Positions 29,214 through 39,190 are shown, counted from the first letter of the stretch. The stretch is 62,718 bases of DNA from Alcanivorax sp. (GCF_014762765.1 NZ_JABURH010000070.1:1-62718); one strand, 5' to 3'. Program-made: numbers and translations. The notes: generated by a model not told the origin, from the letters alone.

Positions 29214-29257
29214 AACAATTCCTTCTTGTGCAGGCGTAGCTACGGAGCCGCTGCAGG

Positions 29258-29340
29258 AACGTAGCGCAGCGGAGTAGCGCACGGAGTGCCGCCCCAAAGG
29301 GGTGAGCGCAGCGAATAACACCTCAAGAGGTGCTCCTACA
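29258..29340. repeat. Intergenic repeat with GGGGTGAGCGCAGCGAATA core and terminal GTAGGAGC-like segment
   Basis: GCGCAGCGGAGTAGCGCACGGAGTGCCGCCCCAAAGGGGTGAGCGCAGCGAATAAC resembles reverse complement of 53188-53243. Confidence 0.5.
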
Positions 29341-29351
29341 GCGACGTCGAA

Positions 29352-30413
29352 TCAAACGATGACGCGTTCCGGCCGACCGGTGATCTGACAGAACAATTCA
29401 TAGCTGATGGTGCCACAGGCGCGAGCAACCTTGTCCACGTCCACATGGTCCCCCCATAGTTCTACCTCATCGCCGATGTCAGCCTGGATGCCATTCAGAT
29501 CGATGGTCAGCATATCCATGGATACTCGCCCCACCAATATCGTGGGCTGGCCATTGACGGCGGCGGGGGTACCACTGGGGGCGTGGCGCGGGTAGCCGTC
29601 GCCATAGCCGGCGGCTACCACGCCAATGCGACCGGGGCGCGGGGCGGTCCAGGTGGCGCCATAGCCCACAGTGTCGCCAGGCTGAACCTCGTTAATGGCA
29701 ATCAGGCGGGCACTGAAACGGTGGCTCACCGCCAGATCCAGTTCCGCCGCGCTTTGCCAATCGAACGGCGACGATCCATATAGCATGATACCCGGCCGCA
29801 CCCGCTGGGCCCGGGCATTGGGATAACGAATCAGAGCGGCTGAATTAGCGGCAGAGAGAGGCAGGTCGAGGGCATCAGCAACCTCATCAGCCAGGCGCAG
29901 CTGGGTGTTACTGCGACCATCGCTGGCTTCATCAGCACAGGCGAAATGGCTCATCACTCCCATCGGCTTCATCCCGGCGGCAGCAAGCTGACCGGCAGCT
30001 TCCAGAGCAATATCCGGGCGCAATCCCAGCCGGTTCATACCGGTATTCAGTTTCAGCCAGATGCGTAGCGGGCCAGGGTGCTCCAGCAACAGCCCCACCT
30101 GCCATGAGGAGTGAACTACCACTTCCAACGACAGTTCCCGGGCCTGCTCAAGCTCATCCCGATCGAAAAAACCTTCCGCTACCAGAATCGGTGCACTGAC
30201 CCCATGTTCGCGCAGGGCCCGGGCCTCTTCCAGGACCGCCACGCCGAAACCGTCCACCTCCCCTGCCATGGCGTCTGCCGCCAGCGTCATTCCATGGCCA
30301 TAGCCATCAGCCTTGACCATGGCAAACACCTGGGCACTCTCCGCCAGAGCCCTGGCACGTCGAGCATTGTGCGTCAGTGCTGCGCAGCGGATCTCTACTC
30401 GGGTTCCTCTCAT
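29352..30413 (-). CDS. alr: Alanine racemase
   Basis: FAMVKADGYGHGM...MLYGSSPFD...VGRVSMDMLTIDL...VELWG. Confidence 0.95.
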   Translation of the reverse strand: MRGTRVEIRCAALTHNARRARALAESAQVFAMVKADGYGHGMTLAADAMAGEVDGFGVAVLEEARALREHGVSAPILVAEGFFDRDELEQARELSLEVVVHSSWQVGLLLEHPGPLRIWLKLNTGMNRLGLRPDIALEAAGQLAAAGMKPMGVMSHFACADEASDGRSNTQLRLADEVADALDLPLSAANSAALIRYPNARAQRVRPGIMLYGSSPFDWQSAAELDLAVSHRFSARLIAINEVQPGDTVGYGATWTAPRPGRIGVVAAGYGDGYPRHAPSGTPAAVNGQPTILVGRVSMDMLTIDLNGIQADIGDEVELWGDHVDVDKVARACGTISYELFCQITGRPERVIV

Positions 30414-30498
30414 CAGGACAGACTCCCGCAGGGGGCAGACCAGGTCAGCACTCTGCTCTCCTTGTCGTCTCTTCCAGTCTCTGCATCATGCAAGGCCG

Positions 30499-31893
30499 TT
30501 ACTCGTCCATGGAGGCCAGCTGAGCATAGTATTCAGGTGCCAGATCATCGAACCGGGAGAACTGCCCCTGGAAGGCAAGACGTACCGTGCCGATAGGCCC
30601 GTTACGCTGTTTGCCGATAATCACTTCCGCCACACCTTTTTCGTTACTGTCCTTGTTGTAAACCTCATCCCGGTACAAGAACGCGATCAAGTCAGCATCC
30701 TGTTCAATCGCCCCTGACTCACGCAAGTCGGACATCACCGGGCGCTTATTGGGGCGTTGTTCAAGAGAACGGTTCAGCTGGGAAAGAGCCAGCACCGGAC
30801 AGCTTAATTCCTTGGCAAGCCCTTTCAGGGAGCGGGAAATCTCTGAAATTTCATTGACCCGGTTATCGACCCCCGGCACCTGCATCAGCTGCAGGTAATC
30901 CACCATGATGGCGCCAAGCTCACCGCCGCATTCGCGGGCAACCCGACGGGCACGGGCACGCATTTCCAGGGGACTGAGCGCCGGCGTGTCGTCGATAAAG
31001 AATTTTTGCTCACTGAGCATGTGAATGGCGGAAGTAATGCGGGGCCAGTCATCCTTTTCCAACTGACCGGATCGGATAGATGTCTGGTTAATGCGTCCCA
31101 GGGAAGCCAGCATACGCATGACAATGGAATCGGCAGGCATCTCCATGGAGAAGACCAGCACCGGCTTGCCGGCCTTGATCGCCACGTTCTCGCACAGATT
31201 CATGGCAAAGGTGGTCTTACCCATGGAGGGCCGGCCGGCAATCACGATCATGTCGGAGGGCTGCAAGCCACCGGTCATTTTATCCAGTTCGTCAAAGCCG
31301 GTGGTCACCCCGGTAATAGCGCTCTTGTTCTTGTAGAGCTCATCAATGCGGTCCACGGTTTTCTTGAGGACGGATTTGATGTCCTGCGGCCCCGAGCCTT
31401 TCTTCTGCTGCTCGGCAATCTCGAAAATCGCGGATTCTGCCAGGTCAAGGATTTCCAGGGACTTGCGTCCTTCCGGCTTGAAGGCATTGTCCGCCACATT
31501 CTGGGACACACTGATCAACTGGCGAAGAATGCTGCGCTCGCGAACAATTTCTGCGTAAGCGGTAATATTCGCCGCACTGGGTGTATTGCGTGCCAGCTCA
31601 GACAGATAGGTCATGCCACCAATACCCTCCAGCTGCCCCAACTGGGTCAGAGCCTGGGATACGGTGACCAGGTCACAGGGATTCTCCTCCTCAACCAGCT
31701 GCGCAATAACCTCAAAAATCTGCCGATGGGTCTTGCGGTAGAAATCACGGGCACCCACGCGTTCCGCCACATCATCCCAGGCACTGTTATTGAGAAGCAG
31801 CCCACCGAGGATGGCCTGTTCCGCCTCAAGGGAATTGGGGGGAATCCGGAGGTTTTCCGGCAGATGTTTATCCAGAGACAGCGGTTCGTTCAT
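30499..31893 (-). CDS. dnaB: Replicative DNA helicase
   Basis: PPNSLEAEQAILGGLLL...VIAGRPSMGKTTFAMN...DYLQLM...LSQLNRSLEQRPNKRPVMSDLRESGAIEQDAD. Confidence 0.97.
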   Translation of the reverse strand: MNEPLSLDKHLPENLRIPPNSLEAEQAILGGLLLNNSAWDDVAERVGARDFYRKTHRQIFEVIAQLVEEENPCDLVTVSQALTQLGQLEGIGGMTYLSELARNTPSAANITAYAEIVRERSILRQLISVSQNVADNAFKPEGRKSLEILDLAESAIFEIAEQQKKGSGPQDIKSVLKKTVDRIDELYKNKSAITGVTTGFDELDKMTGGLQPSDMIVIAGRPSMGKTTFAMNLCENVAIKAGKPVLVFSMEMPADSIVMRMLASLGRINQTSIRSGQLEKDDWPRITSAIHMLSEQKFFIDDTPALSPLEMRARARRVARECGGELGAIMVDYLQLMQVPGVDNRVNEISEISRSLKGLAKELSCPVLALSQLNRSLEQRPNKRPVMSDLRESGAIEQDADLIAFLYRDEVYNKDSNEKGVAEVIIGKQRNGPIGTVRLAFQGQFSRFDDLAPEYYAQLASMDE

Positions 31894-31915
31894 GGGGCAA
31901 CCAACATAAGAGGAG

Positions 31916-32065
31916 AAAGTTGAAAGTTAAAAGTCCCAACGCAATCGGGGACGCAGAGCTCCATTCTATGCTTCTCTCTGTGCCAACGTCCTGCACACGG
32001 CCAGCAACCCTGAAATTGTGACCGGATTGGCTCGCGTTTCAACTTTGAACTTTCAACTTGTAACT
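31916..32065. repeat. Iterated-end inverted repeat (TTGAAAGT units), dnaB upstream region
   Basis: Left AAAGTTGAAAGTTAAAAGTCCCAACGC; right GCGTTTCAACTTTGAACTTTCAACTTGTAACT is its imperfect reverse complement. Confidence 0.7.
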
Positions 32066-32070
32066 AAACG

Positions 32071-32102
32071 AAAAAGGGCACTGTCCTTGCGGACAATGCC
32101 CT
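32071..32102 (-). terminator. Terminator of rpsF-priB-rpsR-rplI operon
   Basis: Minus-strand AGGGCATTGTCCGCAAGGACAGTGCCCTTTTT. Confidence 0.85.
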
Positions 32103-32155
32103 GATTCTGTCACCGCGCCCCGCAAGGGGCAAACCGGTTGTCGGTCAACTGTCGA

Positions 32156-32608
32156 TTACTCGGCAGGAACCACAGCCAGCTTGATGGTCACGGTCACATC
32201 AGCGTGGAGAACCACGTCGATTTCGTACTCACCGGTGTTACGCAGCGCACCGTGGGGCAGCTTCACTTCCGATTTTTCCACTTCCACGCCAGTGGCGGCG
32301 GTAATGGCTTCGGCGATGTCGCGGGTACCCACGGAACCGAACAGTTTGCCTTCGTCACCGGCCTTGGAGGTCACGGTTACGCTGGCTTCGTTCAGTTTTT
32401 CACCACGTTCCTGGGCAGCAGCCAGCTGCTCGGCGGCGTGCTTCTCGAGCTCGGCGCGACGCTGCTCTACTTCGGCCAGGTTGTTTTTGGTGGCCGGCAG
32501 GGCTTTGCCTTGCGGGATCAGGAAGTTACGGCCGTAACCGGAACGTACATCCACCACAGCACCCAGGTCGCCCAGGTTCTTGATCGTTTCCAGCAGGATC
32601 ACTTGCAT
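32156..32608 (-). CDS. rplI: 50S ribosomal protein L9
   Basis: [40 protein letters not shown]. Confidence 0.97.
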   Translation of the reverse strand: MQVILLETIKNLGDLGAVVDVRSGYGRNFLIPQGKALPATKNNLAEVEQRRAELEKHAAEQLAAAQERGEKLNEASVTVTSKAGDEGKLFGSVGTRDIAEAITAATGVEVEKSEVKLPHGALRNTGEYEIDVVLHADVTVTIKLAVVPAE

Positions 32609-32623
32609 GATGGTCCCCTCGGC

Positions 32624-32854
32624 TTAATTGTCGTGGCTGTCAGTGTACGGCAGCAGCGCCAGAAAGCGGGCCTGCTTGATCGCAGAGGCCAGCTGACGCT
32701 GGTAGCGTGCCTTGGTGCCGGTGATACGGCTGGGCACGATTTTGCCGGTTTCGGTGATGTAGGCTTTCAGGGTGTCGAGATCTTTGTAATCGATGTACTC
32801 AACACCTTCCGCGGTAAAGCGGCAGAACTTGCGGCGGCGATAAAAACGGGCCAT
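32624..32854 (-). CDS. rpsR: 30S ribosomal protein S18
   Basis: [55 protein letters not shown]. Confidence 0.98.
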   Translation of the reverse strand: MARFYRRRKFCRFTAEGVEYIDYKDLDTLKAYITETGKIVPSRITGTKARYQRQLASAIKQARFLALLPYTDSHDN

Positions 32855-32869
32855 TGGATAATCTCCTGT

Positions 32870-33184
32870 TTAATCCTGGTTGAGGGTGTCCAGCGTCTGG
32901 GCAATCAGTTGCAAACGGTCCCGGGCGTCACCTTTGTAACCGGCACGACTCAGGCAACCGGTAACCTTGATGCGCTGACCCTCTCTCAGGCCCTGGGCCT
33001 GTCGGGTCATCCCGCCTGCCAGTATTACGGCAATGCGGGCCTGGACTTCACGGGGATGGCCATCTTCCAGTTGTCGGGAGCGATGCTCCAGCCAAAGGCG
33101 TTGGCGCGGCACCCCTGCCGGCGTCAGTGCCACTTTTTCCAAAGTGACGATCACACCGGTGAGTTCGCAGCGATTGCTTTCCAA
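32870..33184 (-). CDS. priB: Primosomal replication protein PriB
   Basis: Single-strand-binding-like NRCELTGVIVTLEKVALTPAGVPRQRLWLEHRS between rpsR and rpsF. Confidence 0.88.
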   Translation of the reverse strand: MESNRCELTGVIVTLEKVALTPAGVPRQRLWLEHRSRQLEDGHPREVQARIAVILAGGMTRQAQGLREGQRIKVTGCLSRAGYKGDARDRLQLIAQTLDTLNQD

Positions 33185-33186
33185 AA

Positions 33187-33528
33187 TCAGCTGGCAGCCC
33201 CCTCCTTCTCGTCATTCTTGGCTAGCGGGGACGGCTCGGTGGCCGCCTTGTCGCAACGAATTACGAGGTGACGGATTACGGCATCGTTAAAGCGGAAAGT
33301 GTTTTCCAGCTCGCCCAGGGTTTCGCCGTCACATTCGATGTTCAGCATCACGTAGTGGGCTTTGTGGATCTTGTTGATCGGGTACGCCAGCTGACGACGG
33401 CCCCAATCTTCAAGACGGTGGATAGTGCCCTTACCATCAGTCACGATCGCGCTGTAACGCTCGATCATGGCCGGCACCTGTTCGCTCTGGTCCGGATGAA
33501 CCAGGAACACAACTTCGTAATGACGCAT
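33187..33528 (-). CDS. rpsF: 30S ribosomal protein S6
   Basis: [29 protein letters not shown]...[25 protein letters not shown]. Confidence 0.98.
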   Translation of the reverse strand: MRHYEVVFLVHPDQSEQVPAMIERYSAIVTDGKGTIHRLEDWGRRQLAYPINKIHKAHYVMLNIECDGETLGELENTFRFNDAVIRHLVIRCDKAATEPSPLAKNDEKEGAAS

Positions 33529-33814
33529 ATTAGCTCCTTACGGTTGCGATACCTCACGGCATCAATTCAGCTTCCCATCCGCATAGGCGTGACGGTGAAG
33601 CAAGGAGACCTGCCCGACAGTTAATCCCTGTCGGACGCAGGAAGCGCGCGATTCTATCCCATAGCACGCCCCCTCCTCAAGGTATATCCGTTGCCATCCG
33701 GCAAAGACGGACGTATCCTCAGTAGAAACAAAACGCTACAAACGCTTACAAGAAGCGTCGTTAACCCTAAATCCCTGAAATAAAAGGGGAAAACAACAAG
33801 AACGGGATACGACC

Positions 33815-34549
33815 ATGAAACTCAGAGCTCTGGCCCTCGGCCTGTGCAGCATCTGCATGCTGAGCCCCCTGTCTGCGCGGGAATCGGCCCCGCCGCCCTG
33901 TGGCAGCCCAGTGATCGTACCGGACAAACCGGCACTGGAAGATTACCCGGATTACTCGGACTTCCTGCTGCAGGTCATGCAGTACAAGCAGGCCAATCGC
34001 GATCAGGCAGCCCATCAGGCAGCCTGCCCCCAGGATTATCAGCCGGAGCCGGTGGCCAGCAGCGACCCCACCGTGATTGATCAGCCGGAAACCCTGGACA
34101 GCGCCCTGGCCCGCACCGAGCGCCTGAGCCCCATTGACTACCAGCGCAACCGAACCTGGTACAACCGCTCCACCTCGCAGAGCTTCGGCCTGCCCGCCCT
34201 GCCCGGCAACTCCCTGTCCGGGGAGCATATCCGTACCCTGCTCGGCAATGCTGGCTCCGACACCCCCCTGGTGCTGCCCATGACCATTGTCGGCATGCAA
34301 CTGGACGGACTGAACGACGGCGGTGACGCCAGAAATCTGCTCACCGAACAGCTTTACCGAAACCTGTTTAACGAAGAGCGCAAGGCAGACCTGGCCACCC
34401 TGCTGGCCAGCAATCCCAATGCCATCGTCGAGATATCCCGCAACGGCAACCTGATGCTCTATCTGGATCTGAACAATGAGCCTGTGCTGACCACTGGCAT
34501 CATTGAAGTGGAAAGCTGTTTGAGCAGCGACTGCGACAGTTCCCCCTAG
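33815..34549 (+). CDS. Hypothetical secreted protein
   Basis: MKLRALALGLCSICMLSPLSARESAPPPCG signal peptide; no family recognised. Confidence 0.7.
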   Translation: MKLRALALGLCSICMLSPLSARESAPPPCGSPVIVPDKPALEDYPDYSDFLLQVMQYKQANRDQAAHQAACPQDYQPEPVASSDPTVIDQPETLDSALARTERLSPIDYQRNRTWYNRSTSQSFGLPALPGNSLSGEHIRTLLGNAGSDTPLVLPMTIVGMQLDGLNDGGDARNLLTEQLYRNLFNEERKADLATLLASNPNAIVEISRNGNLMLYLDLNNEPVLTTGIIEVESCLSSDCDSSP

Positions 34550-34590
34550 CGCCGCCGGAGACACGAAGGAGAGGAGCCCCGGAGCACATC

Positions 34591-35184
34591 ATGACCCTGA
34601 TCCGCTTTATTGCCTTTCTTGCCCTGCTGGGCCCGATGTTGCCAGCGGCCACGTCGGCGGCCGGTGACAACGGGCTGAGCCAAGGTCAGCAGCAGGCTCT
34701 TGAGCAGGCCCTGGGGCCACGCCCGGACATCCAGAACTACCGCCGTCAGGACCAGTTCGTCACCGACTTGCTGGCCTGGCAGCAACGCAAAACTCGCCTG
34801 ACCGCCAGGCTGTCCCGCGGTGAGTCCATTACCCCGCCCCGGCCCAGCACACCCAACGACTGGCACCATGTCACCGGCCCGGAGGATCTGGATACCGCCG
34901 TGCGCAATGCCCACGGCTATGTACAGCCCAAATACCGGGAACCGATCCGTTTCAACCGTACCACCCATGTCAGTTTTCCATTGGCGCCACTGCCCGGCCA
35001 GCAACTGGCCGACAAGGCCCTGAGCGCCCCGGGCATCTTGCCGGACAACCATGACAAGGAGATCCCGGAGATACTGCTGGAGGACAACGTGCGCATCCAG
35101 CGGGAACTCTCCGCCCGCCGCCCCCAACTGCCACTGCCCACCCTGGAGCGGCAAACCGTCGTCAACCAGGCCGAACTGCGGTGA
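34591..35184 (+). CDS. Hypothetical secreted protein
   Basis: MTLIRFIAFLALLGPMLPAATSAAGDN signal peptide; Pro-rich; tandem with preceding gene. Confidence 0.7.
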   Translation: MTLIRFIAFLALLGPMLPAATSAAGDNGLSQGQQQALEQALGPRPDIQNYRRQDQFVTDLLAWQQRKTRLTARLSRGESITPPRPSTPNDWHHVTGPEDLDTAVRNAHGYVQPKYREPIRFNRTTHVSFPLAPLPGQQLADKALSAPGILPDNHDKEIPEILLEDNVRIQRELSARRPQLPLPTLERQTVVNQAELR

Positions 35185-35186
35185 AA

Positions 35187-35352
35187 GGCAGTTGATAATT
35201 GATAGTTGATAATTGACAACGGCGCGGGGCAGCGCCATCGATTCTTCAACGTAAGAGGCCGCGCCCAGACAATGAGCGCGGCCTCTTACGTTGAAGAATC
35301 AGATCAGCCCAGAGCGCGAGCTATCAATTATCAACTATCAACTGTCAATTGC
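35187..35352. repeat. Gene-less TTGATAATTGATA-type iterated-end element with long internal hairpin
   Basis: Left GGCAGTTGATAATTGATAGTTGATAATTGACAAC; right CTATCAATTATCAACTATCAACTGTCAATTGC; internal perfect 25-bp stem 35240-35264/35276-35300. Confidence 0.78.
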
Positions 35353-36108
35353 TCTTCTTTGCGCCCGCACATGGAACAACATCACCCCCGTCGCCACGGA
35401 CACATTCAGGCTCTGCACTTCGCCAGCCATGGGAATTTCCAGTAGCTGGTCGCACTTGTCCCGGGTCAGCCGCTTCAGGCCGGCGCCTTCCGCCCCCATC
35501 ACGACGGCCAGGGCATCCGGGGCCTGGAACGTAAACAAGGACTCGCTGCGCTCCTCGAGCGCGGTGCCTACCACCCAGACACCTCTCTCACGAAGCTGAT
35601 CCAGCAGGCTGGCCAGATTGCCCACTTCGTAATAGGCCAGACTCTCTGCCGCCCCCACCGCTGTGCGGCAGGCCACCGGGGTGAGCCCGGCGGCGTTGCG
35701 ACGCGGTACGATCACCGCATCCACGCCAGCCGCATCGGCACTGCGCAGGCAGGCCCCCAGGTTATGAGGGTCTGTCACGTTCTCCAGAATCAGTAGCCAG
35801 GGCCGCGCGGGTTTACCGTCCAGCCACTTCAGCAGACCGCTTTCATCACCCGGTTTACGCGGCCTTGCCCGGGCCACAATGCCCTGATGCTGAGGACCGG
35901 CGTGTTTTTCCAGGACTTCCCGACGGGCGCGCTGCACCGCGATACCGAAATCCCGGGCGGACTGGATCATGGCCGCCAGCCGCGGCTCCTCCCGTTCCGC
36001 ACGGCTGTCCTGCACGAACAGCTCCAACACCGCCTCAGGGCGATGCCGCAACAGGGCTTCAACCGCGTGGAAGCCGGAATACATCAAGGGTTTCTGGGGT
36101 TTGCTCAT
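35338..36108 (-). CDS. rlmB: 23S rRNA (guanosine-2'-O-)-methyltransferase
   Basis: MSKPQKPLMYSGFHAVEALLRHRPEAV...LENVTDPHNLGACLRSADAAGVDAVIVPRRN...VMGAEGAGLKRLT. Confidence 0.95.
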   Translation of the reverse strand: MSKPQKPLMYSGFHAVEALLRHRPEAVLELFVQDSRAEREEPRLAAMIQSARDFGIAVQRARREVLEKHAGPQHQGIVARARPRKPGDESGLLKWLDGKPARPWLLILENVTDPHNLGACLRSADAAGVDAVIVPRRNAAGLTPVACRTAVGAAESLAYYEVGNLASLLDQLRERGVWVVGTALEERSESLFTFQAPDALAVVMGAEGAGLKRLTRDKCDQLLEIPMAGEVQSLNVSVATGVMLFHVRAQRRAIDS

Positions 36109-36147
36109 GATAACGCCTGCACGTAACACGACCGGGCAAATATTGGA

Positions 36148-36239
36148 TGTAGGAGCTCTCTGTGCCCCGCGGGTATGCCTGCAAGCGCCCCCGCTACGCA
36201 GCGTGGTTCATTCACTTGCAGGCAAGCTCATACAGAAGG
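36148..36239. repeat. Degenerate REP-like inverted repeat, rlmB/rnr side
   Basis: TGTAGGAGCT...ATGCCTGCAAG ... CTTGCAGGCAAGCTCATACA. Confidence 0.45.
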
Positions 36240-36241
36240 CT

Positions 36242-38689
36242 CTAGCTCTTGCTGCTACGCCGGGCCGCCTTCTTGCCACGCGGCGGGCCCTTGCGTTTGG
36301 CCTTGGGCTTGGGGATATCGCCCTTGGCCAACTTTTCCCGTTCACTGTTGCCGCCTCTGCGGTTACCGCCACTCGCCTTCTTGCTGCCACCCTTGGGCCG
36401 GCCCCTGCCAGACGGGGTGGAGGATTCCAGTTGCAGATCAATCTTGCGCTCTTCGGTATGCACCGCAGCCACACGCACGGTGACACCGTCGCCGAGCCCA
36501 AATTTACGGCCACTGCTTTCCCCGGTGAGGGTCAAATTGACCTCATCGAAGTGGTAGTAGTCACTATCCAGGTTGGCCACGTGCACCAGACCATCAATGT
36601 GCAGCTCGTTGAGCTGCACAAAGAGGCCAAAGTTGGCCACACCACTGATAACGCCCTCAAACACATCTCCGATGTGCGATTCCATGAACTGGCATTTGAG
36701 CCAGGACACCACATCGCGGGTGGCATCGTCCGCCCGGCGCTCAGTCATGGAGCACTGCTCACCGATGGCCACCATGTCCGCCTGGCTGTAGGGGATGATT
36801 TTCTCGCTGGGAATCTTCGGCAACTTACCCGGATTATCTACGTGATTGGGCACAGCCTCGCTACGGATCAGGAAGCGAATGGCCCGGTGCACCAGCAAGT
36901 CCGGGTAGCGGCGAATCGGCGAGGTGAAGTGGGTATAGGCCTTGTAGGCCAGCCCGAAGTGCCCCTTGTTCTCCGCTTCGTATTTGGCCTGGGTCATCGA
37001 GCGCAGCATCATGGTCTGGATCACGTTGCGATCCGGGCGCTCCAGGATCTGCTCGCGCAGATCCTGATAGACATGGGGGCTGGGAGCCCCTTCCGACCAA
37101 CCCAGGCTCAACCCCAGGCCACCGAGGAATTGCTGCAACTTGCTCAGTCGCTCTTCCTTGGGCGGCTCGTGGTTACGGAACAGGGCCGGTACACCGGCCT
37201 TTTCCAGCAGCTTGGCGGAGCAGATGTTGGCGGCCAGCATGGCCTCCTCGATCATGATATGCGCCACGTTGCGGGTCACCGGCACAATCGCCTGAATTTT
37301 CTGGTTTTCATCGTAAATGATGCGGGTGTCATCGCTGTCGAAATCGATGGCGCCCCGCTCCGCACGGCGCTTGCGCAGTGCCAGGAACATTTCGTGGAAC
37401 GACCAGATCATGTCCAGAGATTCATCATCCAGGCTGGCCACGGTGTCCTGGGCCAATTGGGAATCCGGCTCCTCGATCATGGCGCCGACCTTGTTGTAGG
37501 TCAGGCGGTGCCGCGAGCGCATCACCCCTTCACGGAAGACAAACCCGGTCAGGCGACCGTTGGCGGAAATCCTCATGTCGCAATAGAGACACAGCCGATC
37601 CACATGGGGATTGAGCGAGCAAAGGCCGTTGGACAGGGCTTCCGGCAGCATCGGCACTACCCGGTTGGGGAAGTAGACCGAGTTGCCACGGGTGGCCGCT
37701 TCCCGATCCAGGGCGGAACCCGGTGACACATAGTGGCTGACATCGGCAATGGCGACGATCAGGCGCCAACCACCACGGGGACGGCGCTCCACATAGACCG
37801 CATCGTCGAAATCCCGGGCGGTTTCGTCATCGATGGTGACCAGCGGCAGATCACGCAGATCCACCCGATGGGCTTTGGCCTTGTGGGGCACACCGGCGCC
37901 GAAACGCTCGGCGTCGGCTTCCACACCGTCCGGCCAGACATGGGGAATCTCGAAACGGCGCAGGGCCACCTCGATTTCCATGCCGGCCTGATCCGGGGTG
38001 GCAATGATTTCTTCCAGGCGCACCAACACATGGTGGTCGCGGCTGGGGTACTGGGTAATGATGGCGCGGACATGGTCGCCAGGATTTGGCTTCAGGCCGT
38101 TCTTGTCCTCAACCAGCACTTCCTTGGTGATGCGGCGATTTTCCGGCTCCACAAAGCTGATACCGGCTTCACGGCGATAGCGGCCCACCACTTCGGTGGC
38201 AACCCGCTCGGTAATCTCCACGATACGGGCTTCTTTCTTGCCGAAGCGGTTGTAGCCGGCATCGCTGACCAGCACCCGATCCCCGTCCATGACCTTTTCC
38301 ATCTGGCGCGGGCCGAGAAACAGGTCACTCTGGGCCTTGTCATCGGGAATCAGGAAGCCGAAGCCATCCTTGTGGCCTTGCACGCGTCCGGGAATCAGGT
38401 CCATTCGGGACACAACACCCAACTTGCCATTGCGATTCTGCACCAACTGGGCATCACGCAGCATGGCCTTCAAGCGGCGCTCGAGCCCGACTTCACCGTC
38501 CTCATCAACCTCCAGCAGGGAGGCGATCTGGTCGAACTCCATGGGCTTGCCATGGTCGTTGAGCACTTCCAGGATCAGTTCCCGGCTGGGGACGGGGTTT
38601 TCGTAATTTTCGGCCTCACGATCGGCATGGGGGTCGCGGTAACGTTTTTTAGGGGGCATTAAATTTTTTTCGGAAAGAGGGTTTGACAT
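36242..38689 (-). CDS. rnr: Ribonuclease R
   Basis: RNB domain TIDDETARDFDDAVYVERRPRGGWRLIVAIADVSHYV; S1 domain; basic C-terminus. Confidence 0.96.
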   Translation of the reverse strand: MSNPLSEKNLMPPKKRYRDPHADREAENYENPVPSRELILEVLNDHGKPMEFDQIASLLEVDEDGEVGLERRLKAMLRDAQLVQNRNGKLGVVSRMDLIPGRVQGHKDGFGFLIPDDKAQSDLFLGPRQMEKVMDGDRVLVSDAGYNRFGKKEARIVEITERVATEVVGRYRREAGISFVEPENRRITKEVLVEDKNGLKPNPGDHVRAIITQYPSRDHHVLVRLEEIIATPDQAGMEIEVALRRFEIPHVWPDGVEADAERFGAGVPHKAKAHRVDLRDLPLVTIDDETARDFDDAVYVERRPRGGWRLIVAIADVSHYVSPGSALDREAATRGNSVYFPNRVVPMLPEALSNGLCSLNPHVDRLCLYCDMRISANGRLTGFVFREGVMRSRHRLTYNKVGAMIEEPDSQLAQDTVASLDDESLDMIWSFHEMFLALRKRRAERGAIDFDSDDTRIIYDENQKIQAIVPVTRNVAHIMIEEAMLAANICSAKLLEKAGVPALFRNHEPPKEERLSKLQQFLGGLGLSLGWSEGAPSPHVYQDLREQILERPDRNVIQTMMLRSMTQAKYEAENKGHFGLAYKAYTHFTSPIRRYPDLLVHRAIRFLIRSEAVPNHVDNPGKLPKIPSEKIIPYSQADMVAIGEQCSMTERRADDATRDVVSWLKCQFMESHIGDVFEGVISGVANFGLFVQLNELHIDGLVHVANLDSDYYHFDEVNLTLTGESSGRKFGLGDGVTVRVAAVHTEERKIDLQLESSTPSGRGRPKGGSKKASGGNRRGGNSEREKLAKGDIPKPKAKRKGPPRGKKAARRSSKS

Positions 38690-38789
38690 CCGGCCATCAT
38701 ATACTAGAATGCACGCGCTTTCGCGATGAACCGGCCGGAAACGGTAAGAAACTTTACCTTATCTACAAGGGTCCGGTACAGCACGAAAC

Positions 38790-38876
38790 GCCGAGGTGGT
38801 GAAATTGGTAGACACGCTAGCTTCAGGTGCTAGTGGGGGCAACCCCGTGGAGGTTCAAGTCCTCTCCTCGGCACCA
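38790..38876 (+). tRNA. tRNA-Leu(CAG)
   Basis: GCCGAGGTGGTGAAATTGGTAGACACGCTAGCTTCAGGTGCTAGTGGGGGCAACCCCGTGGAGGTTCAAGTCCTCTCCTCGGCACCA; anticodon loop TTCAGGT; encoded CCA. Confidence 0.96.
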
Positions 38877-38880
38877 ATTC

Positions 38881-38908
38881 AAAGGGCTCCCAGACGGGGG
38901 CCCTTTTT
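38881..38908 (+). terminator. Terminator after tRNA-Leu
   Basis: AAAGGGCTCCCAGACGGGGGCCCTTTTT. Confidence 0.85.
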
Positions 38909-38947
38909 CGTTTCAGGCCAGACACCACCAGTCTCCACAGAGCCAGG

Positions 38948-39190
38948 GTGCAGAAAGCCATGACTATTCTCCGCTCCATGATCGCCGCATTGGTACTGGC
39001 CACCGGCCTGTTTCTGGCCCCGGTTGCCACCTACGCCGACAACGACGCCACCAGCAAGCATCCGGCCATCCAGCAGGCCGACGCCCAGCGGGAGAAAGAA
39101 GCCAACCGAAAACGCTACCTGCTGGTGTTTCCGGCGGCCGTCATCGGTATCACCGTGGCACTGATCATCATTACCCGGCGCCGGAAGTAA
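38948..39190 (+). CDS. Small membrane protein with signal peptide and C-terminal TM
   Basis: MTILRSMIAALVLATGLFLAPVATYADN...RYLLVFPAAVIGITVALIIITRRRK. Confidence 0.6.
   Translation: MQKAMTILRSMIAALVLATGLFLAPVATYADNDATSKHPAIQQADAQREKEANRKRYLLVFPAAVIGITVALIIITRRRK

Noticed and set aside
35969-37726. 585-aa + strand ORF opposite rnr
   Set aside because: Antisense shadow of rnr; composition not protein-like.
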